A model generated the notes under the pieces. That model searched no databases. It saw only the letters and a list, made by a program, of their open reading frames with translations, and was not told where the DNA came from. The position numbers and the translations under genes are program-made. 27,294 bases of DNA from Verrucomicrobiota bacterium (GTDB lineage: Bacteria > Verrucomicrobiota > Verrucomicrobiia > Methylacidiphilales > Verrucolacustridaceae), in assembly GCA_010031845.1 (NCBI GenBank), contig RGYX01000002.1:1-27294 (forward strand), read 5' to 3'. Numbering within the stretch: position 1 is the first letter of the stretch; the number at the start of each line of letters is the position of its first letter. Shown piece by piece: positions 15,109 to 23,683 of the stretch.

Positions 15109-17406
15109 ATGGGTGGATCGGGTTACGCTGTGCCCGTGCATCAGATCTCGGTTCGGGACTGTGGTTTAGACGCCTTGGCGCATGTGTTGGCCTCTTCGGA
15201 GGCGCTGCGCGCGGTTTCCGTGTCTTTTCATGAAGGACGTTTGGAGTACGCGACCGCAGGACAACAGAGCGGGGAAAAAGCGGGCGTGGAGGTGGCGGAA
15301 GCCGTGCGGGGGTTGCAGGGGGCGAGCGTCTGCCGATGGGATGCGAAATCCCCGCGATGTGAAACCTGTGGCCGTCTTTTTGACGGGGAATGGGATGAGG
15401 GAGTCCTGATCCGAAGAGCCGGGGATAAGATCGTGCTGGAAAGGGAAAGCTGTCCCACGGCACCCAAATTCTGGCTTTGGCGGATGTTGAGCGGCGTGAA
15501 ACTAGAGGTACGGCAACTTCCCTCCGTGGTGGGGGCAGGAAAAAAATGGAAGGTACCCCTCGCTCTTGCCGTGGTTTGCGGGGTGGCGGGACTTCTGGGA
15601 TGGAGGGTGGAGGGCTGGCTTGGGAAAGTATCTTTTTTCATCGCTTATCTGGCGGGCGGATGGAAGACGGCAGAGGAGGTGTGGCACAAAATCCGCGGCG
15701 GAGTTTTGGATATTCACTTTCTTATGTTGGCGGTAGCGGGTGGTGCGGCGGCGGTTGGGCATCTGGAGGAAGGCGCCTTGCTTCTCTTTTTGTTCTCCCT
15801 GAGTGGGGCTTTGGAGGAGTTGGCAGCCTATCGGACCGAGAGGGAATTGGCCGGCCTTTTTAAGGCTGCCCCGAGGGAGGCGATTTGGGTGAAGGCGGAT
15901 GGACAGGAGGTGGAAGTTCCGGTCGATCAACTCGAGCCGGGGATGATGGTTCGGGTGAAACCCGGGGATGGATTTCCGGTGGATGCCGAAGTCATGGAGG
16001 GCAGGACCAGTGCCGATGAGTCCAGTCTTACGGGTGAATCCATCGCCGTGGACAAAGAGGTGGGTTCCACTGTGTTGGCCGGAACCCTGAATCTTTGGGG
16101 ACGGGTGGATTTAAAGGTATTGCGCAAAGCGAAGGAGAGTGCGCTCGAGGGGGTTCTCCGACTCATCCGAGAGGCCCAAGAGCAAAAAGCACCGGCCCAG
16201 AGATTCACCGACCGATTTGGGACGCGTTACACGCAGGTAATTCTCGCTCTGAGCCTGACTATGTTCTTCGTTTGGTGGGGCTTGGGTGGATGGCAAAAAT
16301 CCGGAGTGAGCCAGGCGTTTTACCAAACCATGACCCTGCTGGTGGTGGCTTCGCCCTGCGCCCTTGTGCTTTCCATTCCTTCGGCCATTTTGGCGGGGAT
16401 CGCCGCCGGAGCCAGGCGGGGAATTCTTTTCCGCGGGGGCAGTCCAATCGAAAGGCTTGGGGGAATCCGTCGGGTGGCCTTGGATAAAACAGGCACTCTG
16501 ACCACGGGTGAGATGAAGGTGCTTGGGGTGGAGCCTCACGGCGGTTGCAGCGAGGAGGATTTAACGCAAGGGGCCGCCAGCTTGGCGGTGGAGTCCCTCC
16601 ATCCGGTATCCTTGGCCATCGTGCGGGAGGCCAAACGGCGCGGGATTTTGACGGCGGCCCTGGCGGAATTTTCCTCGGCGACCGGGGGAGGGGTGCGAGG
16701 AAAAAACAAGCAAGGGGAGGAGTGTCGTCTGGGAAGGAGAACATTTCTGCAGGATGCGGGTTGGACCCAGGGAATCGCCGCTCCGCCCACAGGGGTGACG
16801 GAAGTTTTTTATGAGTCCGGCAAAGTGCGGGGAAGATTTCTGTTGGCGGATGAAATTCGAAAAAGCAGCGGCCCCTTGCTGGCTTGGCTGGAAAAGCAGG
16901 GTTTGCAGGTCACCATGCTGACGGGGGACCGGGAGGCGGCCGCCAAGCATGTGGCTGAGGAGGTGGGGCTGAAGGATTATCGGTTTGGACTGCATCCTGC
17001 GGACAAAGTCGCGGCTATCAAGGCGTGGTCGGGCCGGGGTGAGAAAGTGGCCATGGTGGGGGACGGGGTAAACGACGCCCCAAGCCTGGCAGCGGCGGAG
17101 ATCGGGGTGGCCATGGGGGCCCGGGGAACCGGGGCGGCGTTGGCAGAGTCCGATGTCATTTTAATGAGGGATCGGCTGGAGAGCTTTGCCGAGGCCTATG
17201 ACCTCAGCCGGCGAACCAGAAGAATCATTACCCAAAATCTGGTCATTTCCTTGGGTACCATTGTCGTATTGGTGGCCGCTGCCCTGGGGTCGGCCATCCC
17301 CCTGACCGCCGGGGTGGCGGGTCATGAGGGAAGCACCGTGGTGGTGGTACTGAACAGTCTTCGCTTGTTGATCGGAAAAAAGAAATTTCCAGCTGGAAAG
17401 AGCTGA
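15109..17406 (+). CDS. Heavy-metal P-type ATPase, P1B-4-like, with an N-terminal Cys-containing domain
   Basis: Inner-membrane ATP-driven metal exporter of 765 residues. P-type motifs are TGES (actuator), phosphorylation site DKTGT with Asp459, the nucleotide-domain HP in ESLHPVS, TGDRE and GDGVNDAP. The transport helix has Ser-Pro-Cys (415-417) instead of the CPC of copper pumps. The last helix has HEGST with His739. SPC plus HEG-(G/S)-T defines the P1B-4 group (cobalt, iron, zinc), so the substrate is probably not copper; the exact metal is unknown. The first 120 residues look like a degenerate heavy-metal-associated fold without GMTCxxC. Cys75, Cys84-x2-Cys87 and Cys115 follow, a possible metal-sensing site. 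Start is the ATG at 15109; GTG codons at 15130 and 15136 are alternatives. adk follows after 45 bases. Confidence 0.93.
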   Translation: MGGSGYAVPVHQISVRDCGLDALAHVLASSEALRAVSVSFHEGRLEYATAGQQSGEKAGVEVAEAVRGLQGASVCRWDAKSPRCETCGRLFDGEWDEGVLIRRAGDKIVLERESCPTAPKFWLWRMLSGVKLEVRQLPSVVGAGKKWKVPLALAVVCGVAGLLGWRVEGWLGKVSFFIAYLAGGWKTAEEVWHKIRGGVLDIHFLMLAVAGGAAAVGHLEEGALLLFLFSLSGALEELAAYRTERELAGLFKAAPREAIWVKADGQEVEVPVDQLEPGMMVRVKPGDGFPVDAEVMEGRTSADESSLTGESIAVDKEVGSTVLAGTLNLWGRVDLKVLRKAKESALEGVLRLIREAQEQKAPAQRFTDRFGTRYTQVILALSLTMFFVWWGLGGWQKSGVSQAFYQTMTLLVVASPCALVLSIPSAILAGIAAGARRGILFRGGSPIERLGGIRRVALDKTGTLTTGEMKVLGVEPHGGCSEEDLTQGAASLAVESLHPVSLAIVREAKRRGILTAALAEFSSATGGGVRGKNKQGEECRLGRRTFLQDAGWTQGIAAPPTGVTEVFYESGKVRGRFLLADEIRKSSGPLLAWLEKQGLQVTMLTGDREAAAKHVAEEVGLKDYRFGLHPADKVAAIKAWSGRGEKVAMVGDGVNDAPSLAAAEIGVAMGARGTGAALAESDVILMRDRLESFAEAYDLSRRTRRIITQNLVISLGTIVVLVAAALGSAIPLTAGVAGHEGSTVVVVLNSLRLLIGKKKFPAGKS

Positions 17407-17451
17407 TCTCACGGGTTGCATTCGGGGGAGGGTCGGGTGTAGCAATACAGC

Positions 17452-18075
17452 ATGCGCTGGAGGACTATTCTTTTGTTTGGAGCCCCCGGATCCGGCAAGG
17501 GAACGCAGGGTAAAATTTTGGGTTCGATCCCAGGTTTTTGCCATCTTTCCTGCGGAGATGTCTTTCGGGGGATGGATCTCCGAACCCAGGTGGGCCAGGC
17601 CTTTCTCAAGTATTCCAGCGCCGGGAAACTGGTGCCGGACGACGTCACGGTGGATCTATGGCGTCAGCACATGGCCAACATGGTGACTTTGGGAAAGTTT
17701 AAGCCGGAAATTGACCACTTGGTTCTCGATGGAATCCCAAGAAATGCCGCCCAAGCCAAGCTGTTGGAATCCGATCTTCAGGTCGAAGCTCTTTTTCATT
17801 TAGTGTGTCATGATCGCGCCAAGCTGGAGGAGCGGTTGAAGCGGCGCGCCCTGCGGGACAACCGCCTTGATGATGCCAGTGACACGGTCATCCACGACCG
17901 GTTGCAGACCTATGAAAGGGAGACCAAACCGGTCTTGGAGTATTATGGGGACAAGAAGGTCAAAGAGATCGATGCGGAGCAGTTTCCGTTTGAGGTGACC
18001 CGGGATATTTTGACTCAGGTCAAGCCGTCCAAGATCGAGAAGACCCAGCGGAAATTGGCCGAGGCCGGCGTTTAG
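17452..18075 (+). CDS. adk: Adenylate kinase, short form lacking the zinc/LID insert
   Basis: Phosphotransfer between ATP and AMP. The P-loop GAPGSGKGTQ is at residues 10-19. SCGDVFR fits the AMP-binding region, and VLDGIPRN is the family's DG-(F/I)-PR motif. The segment RALRDNRLDDASDTVIHDRL is the short LID, with the arginines that contact the phosphates. At 207 residues it lacks the insert and four cysteines of long zinc-type kinases. After the catalytic core comes a basic helical tail (KPSKIEKTQRKLAEAGV). It sits between the metal ATPase and fmt, the latter only four bases away, so adk-fmt cotranscription is likely. A related nucleoside monophosphate kinase specificity cannot be excluded. 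Confidence 0.9.
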   Translation: MRWRTILLFGAPGSGKGTQGKILGSIPGFCHLSCGDVFRGMDLRTQVGQAFLKYSSAGKLVPDDVTVDLWRQHMANMVTLGKFKPEIDHLVLDGIPRNAAQAKLLESDLQVEALFHLVCHDRAKLEERLKRRALRDNRLDDASDTVIHDRLQTYERETKPVLEYYGDKKVKEIDAEQFPFEVTRDILTQVKPSKIEKTQRKLAEAGV

Positions 18076-18079
18076 GCGC

Positions 18080-19021
18080 GTGCGGATTGTTTTTGCCGGC
18101 ACGGGAGAATTCGGGGTTCCATGCCTTGAGGCTCTGGTGGCCTCCGATCAGCACTTCGTTTTATCCGTTCTCACCCAGCCCGACCGGCCGGCCGGACGAC
18201 AGCAAAAACTATTGGCCTCTCCAATCAAGGAGTGTGCCCTGCGTCATCAACTCCAGGTCTTTCAACCCGAGGATATCAACGCACCCTCTGCCTTAAGTCA
18301 GATTCGCTATCAGAAGCCCGACCTCATGGTGGTGGTGGCGTATGGGCAGATCCTGAAGAAGCCGATTTTGGAGTTGCCTGAGAGGGGGTGTTGGAATGTT
18401 CATGGTTCACTTCTTCCAAAGTATCGCGGAGCGTCCCCCATCGCAGCGGCGATTCGCGACCGCCAAAAGCGTACCGGCGTCACCATCATGCAGATGAACG
18501 AAGGGTTGGATACGGGGGACATCTTGGATTCCGTGGCTACCCGAATCCGTCCGGAGGAGACCACCGGTTTGTTGCACGATCGTCTGGCAAAAAAAGCGGC
18601 TCTTTTATTGCTGGAGCTTTTGACCAGGACCGAAAAAGGAAAACTAAAGAGAACCCGACAAAATAACGCGGAGGCTTCGCTGGCTCCACGCATGACCAAG
18701 GAAGATGGTAAAATCAATTGGGACAGGAACCCGGAGGAGATTGAGGCGCATATTCGTGCCATGCAGCCCTGGCCCGGCGCCTACACCTGGATTCCAGAAG
18801 GCACGGATCAGAAAATGCTAAAAATCTTCTCCGTGATTCTCTCCCGAAGGGCCAAAGGGAAGCCGGGAGAAATTGTTGAGATCAACCCCCACGGGATATT
18901 GGTCGCGGCGAAAAAAGGGGGGGTTCTTTTGCGTGAAGTCCAGTTGGAGGGTAGGAAGCGGATGAGCGCGGCGGAATTCGGTCGAGGATCGACCTTGGGT
19001 ACCGGGGGCGTACTTGTTTAG
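18080..19021 (+). CDS. fmt: Methionyl-tRNA formyltransferase
   Basis: Transfers formyl from 10-formyl-tetrahydrofolate to initiator Met-tRNA. It has 313 residues, the standard length. The start is a GTG at 18080, four bases after adk stops, and the N-terminus RIVFAGTGEFGVPCLEALV is the Rossmann start of the family. The folate/formyl site is complete: Asn and His in WNVHGSLLPKYRGASPI and Asp in EGLDTGDIL. PRMTKEDGKINWDRNPEEI and RAMQPWPGAYTW bridge into the C-terminal tRNA-binding OB-like domain. Its stop overlaps the stop of the convergent transglycosylase gene by four bases. metG, which makes its substrate, lies 3 kb downstream; def, a common neighbour of fmt, is absent here. Confidence 0.97.
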   Translation: MRIVFAGTGEFGVPCLEALVASDQHFVLSVLTQPDRPAGRQQKLLASPIKECALRHQLQVFQPEDINAPSALSQIRYQKPDLMVVVAYGQILKKPILELPERGCWNVHGSLLPKYRGASPIAAAIRDRQKRTGVTIMQMNEGLDTGDILDSVATRIRPEETTGLLHDRLAKKAALLLLELLTRTEKGKLKRTRQNNAEASLAPRMTKEDGKINWDRNPEEIEAHIRAMQPWPGAYTWIPEGTDQKMLKIFSVILSRRAKGKPGEIVEINPHGILVAAKKGGVLLREVQLEGRKRMSAAEFGRGSTLGTGGVLV

Positions 19022-19650
19022 GGCGCTTTTTTGATCCAACGCTCTTTTTGAAGGGCCAGTCGTCGATCCACCAGTTCCCATGGGCCGGGGTTTTTTCCCG
19101 AGGCGTAGAGATCCCGGCGACGCAGAATGGCGCGGATGTAGGCGCGAGTGGTCGGAAAGTCGATGGATTGGACAAATTCGGTGGCCCGGAGGGTTTCGTT
19201 CTGCTTGGCCCAACGGCGGGCGTGGGTGATGCCGGCATTGTACTCCGCCAAGGCAAAGACTTCCGGTCGGTCCGCATGGGTCCAGCGTTTCATCGCCCGG
19301 GAAAGGTACCAACTGCCTGCGGCCAGATTGGTTCGGGCATCGAATAGGTCCGTGCCCTGAAAGGACCGGTTCCGGGTGGCTTGCGCCCAATCATGGGCCG
19401 CACCAGGGGTTACCTGCATCAACCCCCGCTCTCCGGAGGTTCCCACTGCCCTGGTGTCGAAATCACTCTCCCTCCAGACAACAGCCCGCAGCAAAGGGAC
19501 GGGGAGTTCGTGCCGGTTGGCGGCCTCGATAATCAAGGGCTCCAACTCCTGCGAGCGGTGGAGTTCCCCGAGCCAAGAGAACGTGATCAAGGCCAAGGGG
19601 GTACAAATAACCGCCAAAGCGGCCAGAATGCGGGGACGGGCCAAAAGCAT
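19018..19650 (-). CDS. Membrane-anchored lytic transglycosylase (SLT domain)
   Basis: Cleaves the MurNAc-GlcNAc bond of peptidoglycan, leaving 1,6-anhydroMurNAc. It has 210 residues from the ATG at 19650, which is preceded by AGGATGGGA; a GTG at 19671 would add seven residues. Residues about 8-28 (ILAALAVICTPLALITFSWLG) form an uncleaved-looking signal anchor. The catalytic Glu61 lies in WRESDFDTRAV. GERGLMQVTP (73-82) and AEYNAG (135-140) are the other hallmarks of the SLT/MltC-like fold. There is almost nothing besides the catalytic domain, unlike the larger Slt70 and MltD. It diverges from priA with 66 bases between the starts. I assign no specific E. coli homologue. Confidence 0.92.
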   Translation of the reverse strand: MLLARPRILAALAVICTPLALITFSWLGELHRSQELEPLIIEAANRHELPVPLLRAVVWRESDFDTRAVGTSGERGLMQVTPGAAHDWAQATRNRSFQGTDLFDARTNLAAGSWYLSRAMKRWTHADRPEVFALAEYNAGITHARRWAKQNETLRATEFVQSIDFPTTRAYIRAILRRRDLYASGKNPGPWELVDRRLALQKERWIKKAP

Positions 19651-19716
19651 GAATTCCCATCCTACAGGCACAAATCACTGTTGGGAAAGCGGGGGATACT
19701 TGCCGGATTGAAAAAA

Positions 19717-21969
19717 ATGGCGCAGAGCCTAGGGGTGATTTTACCGCGTTATGTGAGAGTGGCTCCGGAATTGGGACTGGATCGGCTCTTTGACTATGAG
19801 ATTCCGGAATCCCTGGCCGGCCGGATCGAGTTGGGACAGAGGCTTCGTGTGCCCTGGGGAAAGCGGGATATCATGGCCTATGCCGTGGAGTTTCCCCTTC
19901 AGCCGGAAGTGGAAAAGGTGCGGGAAATCGGCGCGATCATCGGGGAAAAACCCCTGATTCCACCCGGCTTGTGCAAACTGGCCAAGTGGATGGCGGATTA
20001 CTATGCGTGCGATCTCGGCGCGGCCTTGCGGACCATTTTACCCGGACCAGTGCGATCTCATGAGGGAGGAGGAAAAATGGCCTGGTGGATTGAGCCGGTG
20101 CTGGGCCGTGCAGAGATCGCGGAGAAGGTTCTCACGGGGGCCAAATCCCAAAAGAAAGCCTGGGAGTATCTATGTTCCCATGGGGGAAACTGGCTGAACC
20201 GGTTGGTGAAGGAGGCGGGGTTGGGCACCGCGGTGTGGAGGGCTCTGGTCGATCGGGGCTTGGCGGAACGTCTGGAAAAACGTTTTATTTTAACAGAGGA
20301 AAAAGCGGAGGCGGGCTGGGCCGATGCCGCCCGCAAGCCGTCTTTGGGTGAGGAGCAGGTTCAGTCCCTGGCGGAATGGAACGAGGAGAGAAAAAAGGAG
20401 GAGGGCGGCCGACCGATCTTGTTGGAAGGGGTCACCGGAAGCGGAAAGACGGAGGTGTATTTGCAGGCCCTAGATGCGGTGCTGGAGGAGGGGCGTAATG
20501 CGATTGTTTTGGTGCCGGAAATCTCCCTGACTCCGCAAACTGTCGCCCGTTTTCGTGGGCGTTTGGCAGGGCGCCGGGTTCGTCTTTGTGTTCTGCATAG
20601 TGGTCAAACCGTGGCCGAAAGAAGGGAATCGTGGCATGAGATTCGTGAAGGGCGGGCCAAGGTGGTCATTGGCGCACGTTCCGCTCTTTTCGCTCCCTTG
20701 GATCATCTCGGATTGATCGTGGTCGATGAGGAGCATGACGGTGGATACAAGCAGGGAGAGGCACCCCGATACCATGCCAGGGATCTGGCGGTGGTTCGGG
20801 GACGGATGGAGGGGGCTTCCGTCATTCTCGGAAGTGCCACTCCTTCTTTGGAGAGCGGATACAATGCGGACCGAGGAAAGTATCGAAGGGTTCGTCTGAC
20901 CCGGCGGGTGGATGGCGCCAAACTACCCAAGGTTCACGTGGTGGATCTTCGCAAGGAGGCCAAACCAAAATCAGGTGGACCGGTCCTGCTGTCCGACCCC
21001 TTGAAGGAGGCCTTGCAAACTCGTCTGCGAAAAGGGGAGCAGAGCCTGCTTCTGTTGAACCGGAGGGGTTATGCGCCCAGCGTGCAATGCCCTCACTGCG
21101 GCCAAGTGGAAGAGTGTGAAAGGTGCGCGGTGCCGATGACCTACCATCGAGGGGAAGGGAAGCTGCGGTGTCATTTCTGCGACGCTGAAAAACGCGCACC
21201 CACCCAATGTTCGGGTTGTGGATCCCCGGTCCTTTCCTTTACCGGTGCAGGGACGGAGAGGTTGGAGGAGGCAGTGGTTGCATCCCTGCCCGGAGTTCGG
21301 TGGACCCGGATGGATTCAGACAGCATGAAGGCCAGGGGGGCCCACGGAAAGGCGTTGGAGGATTTTCGGGAAGGAAGAACGGATATTCTGCTTGGAACCC
21401 AGATGATCGCAAAGGGTCTGCACTTCCCCAGGGTGACGTGTGTGGGGGTGGTGGGAATTGACTCCGCCCTGAACCTACCCGATTTTCGCGCCTCGGAACG
21501 GGTGTTTCAGCTGTTGGTCCAGGTGGCCGGTCGGGCAGGTCGTGGTGAAGTTCCTGGAGAGGTGTTTGTCCAGACTTATACCCCGTTTCATCCGGCCATC
21601 CAATTTGCGAGGCACCACGATGTGGATGGTTTCCGTGAGCAGGAGTTGGAATATCGGAAGGCGCATGGCTACCCCCCCTTCCGGCGGGTGATCCTGATCT
21701 CCTTCTCGGGGGTGAGTGAGGCCCGAACGCGGGCCTCGATCCAACATGTGGCCGGGCGGTTGAGGGAGATTTGGAAAGGGGAAAACGAGGTGCCGGAACC
21801 GGCTCAGGCTCCGATCGCCCGGGTGGAGGGAAAATTTCGATATCAGATCTTTCTGCTGGTCGAAAAAGTGGCTCCCGTGATGCGTGACCTAAAGCGGGAA
21901 GTTTTGGCCCAAAAATGGCCAACCGGAATCAAAGTTTCGGTCGATGTGGATGCTCAGGACCTTTTGTAG
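19717..21969 (+). CDS. priA: Primosomal protein N', replication restart helicase PriA
   Basis: 3'-5' superfamily 2 helicase that reloads the replisome at stalled forks. It has 750 residues from the ATG at 19717. The frame is open upstream to 19381, but that stretch is antisense to the transglycosylase gene and not PriA-like. The N-terminal DNA-binding domain starts LPRYVRVAPELGLDRLFDYEIPE. The Walker A motif VTGSGKT begins at residue 239 and the Walker B is DEEH (337-340). Eight zinc-binding cysteines are present: Cys458, 461, 467, 470, 485, 488, 498 and 501. GTQMIAKGLHFPRVT and QVAGRAGRGEVPG are motifs V and VI. No strong ribosome site precedes the start. metG follows after about 90 bases on the same strand. 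Confidence 0.96.
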   Translation: MAQSLGVILPRYVRVAPELGLDRLFDYEIPESLAGRIELGQRLRVPWGKRDIMAYAVEFPLQPEVEKVREIGAIIGEKPLIPPGLCKLAKWMADYYACDLGAALRTILPGPVRSHEGGGKMAWWIEPVLGRAEIAEKVLTGAKSQKKAWEYLCSHGGNWLNRLVKEAGLGTAVWRALVDRGLAERLEKRFILTEEKAEAGWADAARKPSLGEEQVQSLAEWNEERKKEEGGRPILLEGVTGSGKTEVYLQALDAVLEEGRNAIVLVPEISLTPQTVARFRGRLAGRRVRLCVLHSGQTVAERRESWHEIREGRAKVVIGARSALFAPLDHLGLIVVDEEHDGGYKQGEAPRYHARDLAVVRGRMEGASVILGSATPSLESGYNADRGKYRRVRLTRRVDGAKLPKVHVVDLRKEAKPKSGGPVLLSDPLKEALQTRLRKGEQSLLLLNRRGYAPSVQCPHCGQVEECERCAVPMTYHRGEGKLRCHFCDAEKRAPTQCSGCGSPVLSFTGAGTERLEEAVVASLPGVRWTRMDSDSMKARGAHGKALEDFREGRTDILLGTQMIAKGLHFPRVTCVGVVGIDSALNLPDFRASERVFQLLVQVAGRAGRGEVPGEVFVQTYTPFHPAIQFARHHDVDGFREQELEYRKAHGYPPFRRVILISFSGVSEARTRASIQHVAGRLREIWKGENEVPEPAQAPIARVEGKFRYQIFLLVEKVAPVMRDLKREVLAQKWPTGIKVSVDVDAQDLL

Positions 21970-22052
21970 TGGAGAGTGGAGACTTCCCCGGGTCAAAATT
22001 CTTGGCGGGTGCGTTTACTTGGCATCGATTTGGAGAGCCACCGGTGCTAGAC

Positions 22053-22059
22053 AAGGGGG
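22053..22059 (+). promoter_or_regulatory. Purine tract before the proposed TTG start of metG
   Basis: AAGGGGG ends one base before the TTG at 22061, with its AAGGG core three bases from the codon. The spacing is short, so support is modest. No in-frame ATG lies between here and the catalytic HLGH motif, which forces a non-ATG start at this point or upstream. Confidence 0.35.
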
Positions 22060-22060
22060 C

Positions 22061-23605
22061 TTGAAGCCCCTTTATCTCACGACGGCAATTGACTATGCCA
22101 ACGCCAAACCTCATCTGGGGCACGCGTACGAGAAGGTTCTGACGGACACCTTGGCTCGGTTTGCCCGCCGCCAAGGGGCCACGGTCCGCTTTCTCAGCGG
22201 GTTGGATGAACATGGTCAAAAAGTACAGCAAAGCGCCGCCCAAACCGGGCAGAGCCCCCAGCAGTTTGTGGATGGCATCAGTGCGGACTTCTTAAAACTT
22301 TGGAAAATTCTCAAGGTGGAACCCGACGACTACCTTCGGACCACGGAGTCACGTCACCGCCAACTCGTGCAGGGCGTTTTGGCCAAGCTTTATGCCCAGG
22401 GGGACATCATCAAAGGCACCTTCAAGGGTTTTTACAGCATCCGGGCCGAGCAGTTTCTCACCGAGAAGGAGAGGCAGTCCGACGGATCCTGGCCGGAGAT
22501 TTTTGGGGAAGTGGTCGAACTGACCGAAGAAAACTATTTCTTCAAGCTTTCCAAGTACCAGGACTGGTTGAAGGACCTTATTCTAAAAAAGCCTTCCATG
22601 ATCTTTCCCGAGTTTCGGTCCAAGGAGGTTTTGGGAGCGCTGGAGAAACCCTTGCCTGATCTTTGTATTTCCCGCCCTAAAACCAGGCTGGCCTGGGGCA
22701 TTCCCCTTCCTTTCGATGAAAATCAGGTAACGTACGTTTGGTTCGACGCTTTGCTTAACTATGTGACCGGGGCGGGTTCCGGATTGGGTAAGCTTGAGGA
22801 TTGGACTCCTGCGGTGCATGTCATCGGGAAAGACATCCTGGTGCCTGCCCACGGAATCTATTGGCCCTGTATGCTGAAAGCGCTGAACCTCCCGGTTTTT
22901 GACCAACTCCTGGTGCACGGCTTTTGGACGCGTAAAAGCGAGAAGCTAAGCAAGTCAACCGGGAACGTGGTTGATCCGGAAATTCTGGCGGCCAAATACG
23001 GGGCGGATTCCTTCCGCTATTATGTACTTCGCGAGATGGCGTTGGGGCACGATGCGGATTTTGATGAGGAATCCCTGGCCGCCAGAAGGAAAGGGGAACT
23101 GGCCCATGAATTGGGAAATCTTCTACAACGGGCCGGTTCCATGATCGGTCGGTATCGGGAAGGGAAGATTCCCGCGTCCCCCGTGCCGGATGCGGTCTCG
23201 GAGGCCTTTCGTGCGACCGTGCTTTCCGCCCTCCGTAAATGGGATGAATTCATGTGCGCCCGCCAGATCCACCTGGCCTTAGGGGAGCTTTGGAAGGGAG
23301 TTCAGGCAGCCAACCAGATGATCGAATCAAGGGCCCCATGGAAACTCGCCAAGGATCCGGCCCAAGCGCCCTCCCTGGATGCCACTTTGGCTGACGCCAT
23401 GGCCGCGCTGGAGTTGGTCTTGGATGAGGTGGCCTGCGTGATACCCACGACCGCCGAAGCAGGCTTGCGGCAAATTGGCCACCCAGGGGGCATTTCTCCC
23501 CGGTCCAAAAACTGGCCCCAATGGCCGACCCATCAGGCTGGCAGGTCTTTGGGCAGGATCGAACCCCTTTTCCCGTTATTGGAGGAGGAAAAAAGGGCTG
23601 GATAA
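22061..23605 (+). CDS. metG: Methionyl-tRNA synthetase, form without the Cys zinc knuckle
   Basis: Class I synthetase that charges tRNA-Met. From the TTG at 22061 it has 514 residues and begins with the family-like KPLYLTTAIDYANAKPHLGHAYEK; the HIGH motif is HLGH (18-21). A TTG at 22019 and an ATG at 21944 (inside priA) are less likely starts. The KMSKS motif is KLSKS (295-299), followed by TGNVVDP. Where zinc-type enzymes have C-x2-C, this one reads FYSIRAEQFL, so it lacks that knuckle, as in Thermus/Bacillus-like forms. The anticodon-binding helical domain ends the protein; there is no C-terminal EMAP/Trbp-like tRNA-binding domain. priA lies just upstream on the same strand. Confidence 0.95.
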   Translation: MKPLYLTTAIDYANAKPHLGHAYEKVLTDTLARFARRQGATVRFLSGLDEHGQKVQQSAAQTGQSPQQFVDGISADFLKLWKILKVEPDDYLRTTESRHRQLVQGVLAKLYAQGDIIKGTFKGFYSIRAEQFLTEKERQSDGSWPEIFGEVVELTEENYFFKLSKYQDWLKDLILKKPSMIFPEFRSKEVLGALEKPLPDLCISRPKTRLAWGIPLPFDENQVTYVWFDALLNYVTGAGSGLGKLEDWTPAVHVIGKDILVPAHGIYWPCMLKALNLPVFDQLLVHGFWTRKSEKLSKSTGNVVDPEILAAKYGADSFRYYVLREMALGHDADFDEESLAARRKGELAHELGNLLQRAGSMIGRYREGKIPASPVPDAVSEAFRATVLSALRKWDEFMCARQIHLALGELWKGVQAANQMIESRAPWKLAKDPAQAPSLDATLADAMAALELVLDEVACVIPTTAEAGLRQIGHPGGISPRSKNWPQWPTHQAGRSLGRIEPLFPLLEEEKRAG

Positions 23606-23664
23606 ACGTGGAATGACACGGTGGGCGGTTGCATCCCCTGACCAACTTTGGCATTTTGTTAACC

Positions 23665-23670
23665 AAGGAG
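23665..23670 (+). promoter_or_regulatory. Shine-Dalgarno sequence of the sulfurtransferase gene
   Basis: AAGGAG lies 13 bases before the ATG at 23684. The spacing is longer than usual, but it is one of few clear matches in the window. No alternative in-frame start lies between the two. Confidence 0.5.
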
Positions 23671-23683
23671 ATTCTAGCCCCAC

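Noticed and set aside
19381..19716. Upstream extension of the priA reading frame
   Set aside because: It would add 112 residues unlike PriA and run antisense through the lytic transglycosylase. The family N-terminus begins at 19717.
21239..21922. A 227-codon minus-strand open frame opposite priA
   Set aside because: It lies wholly antisense to conserved helicase motifs, with Pro/Arg-rich translation typical of a shadow frame.
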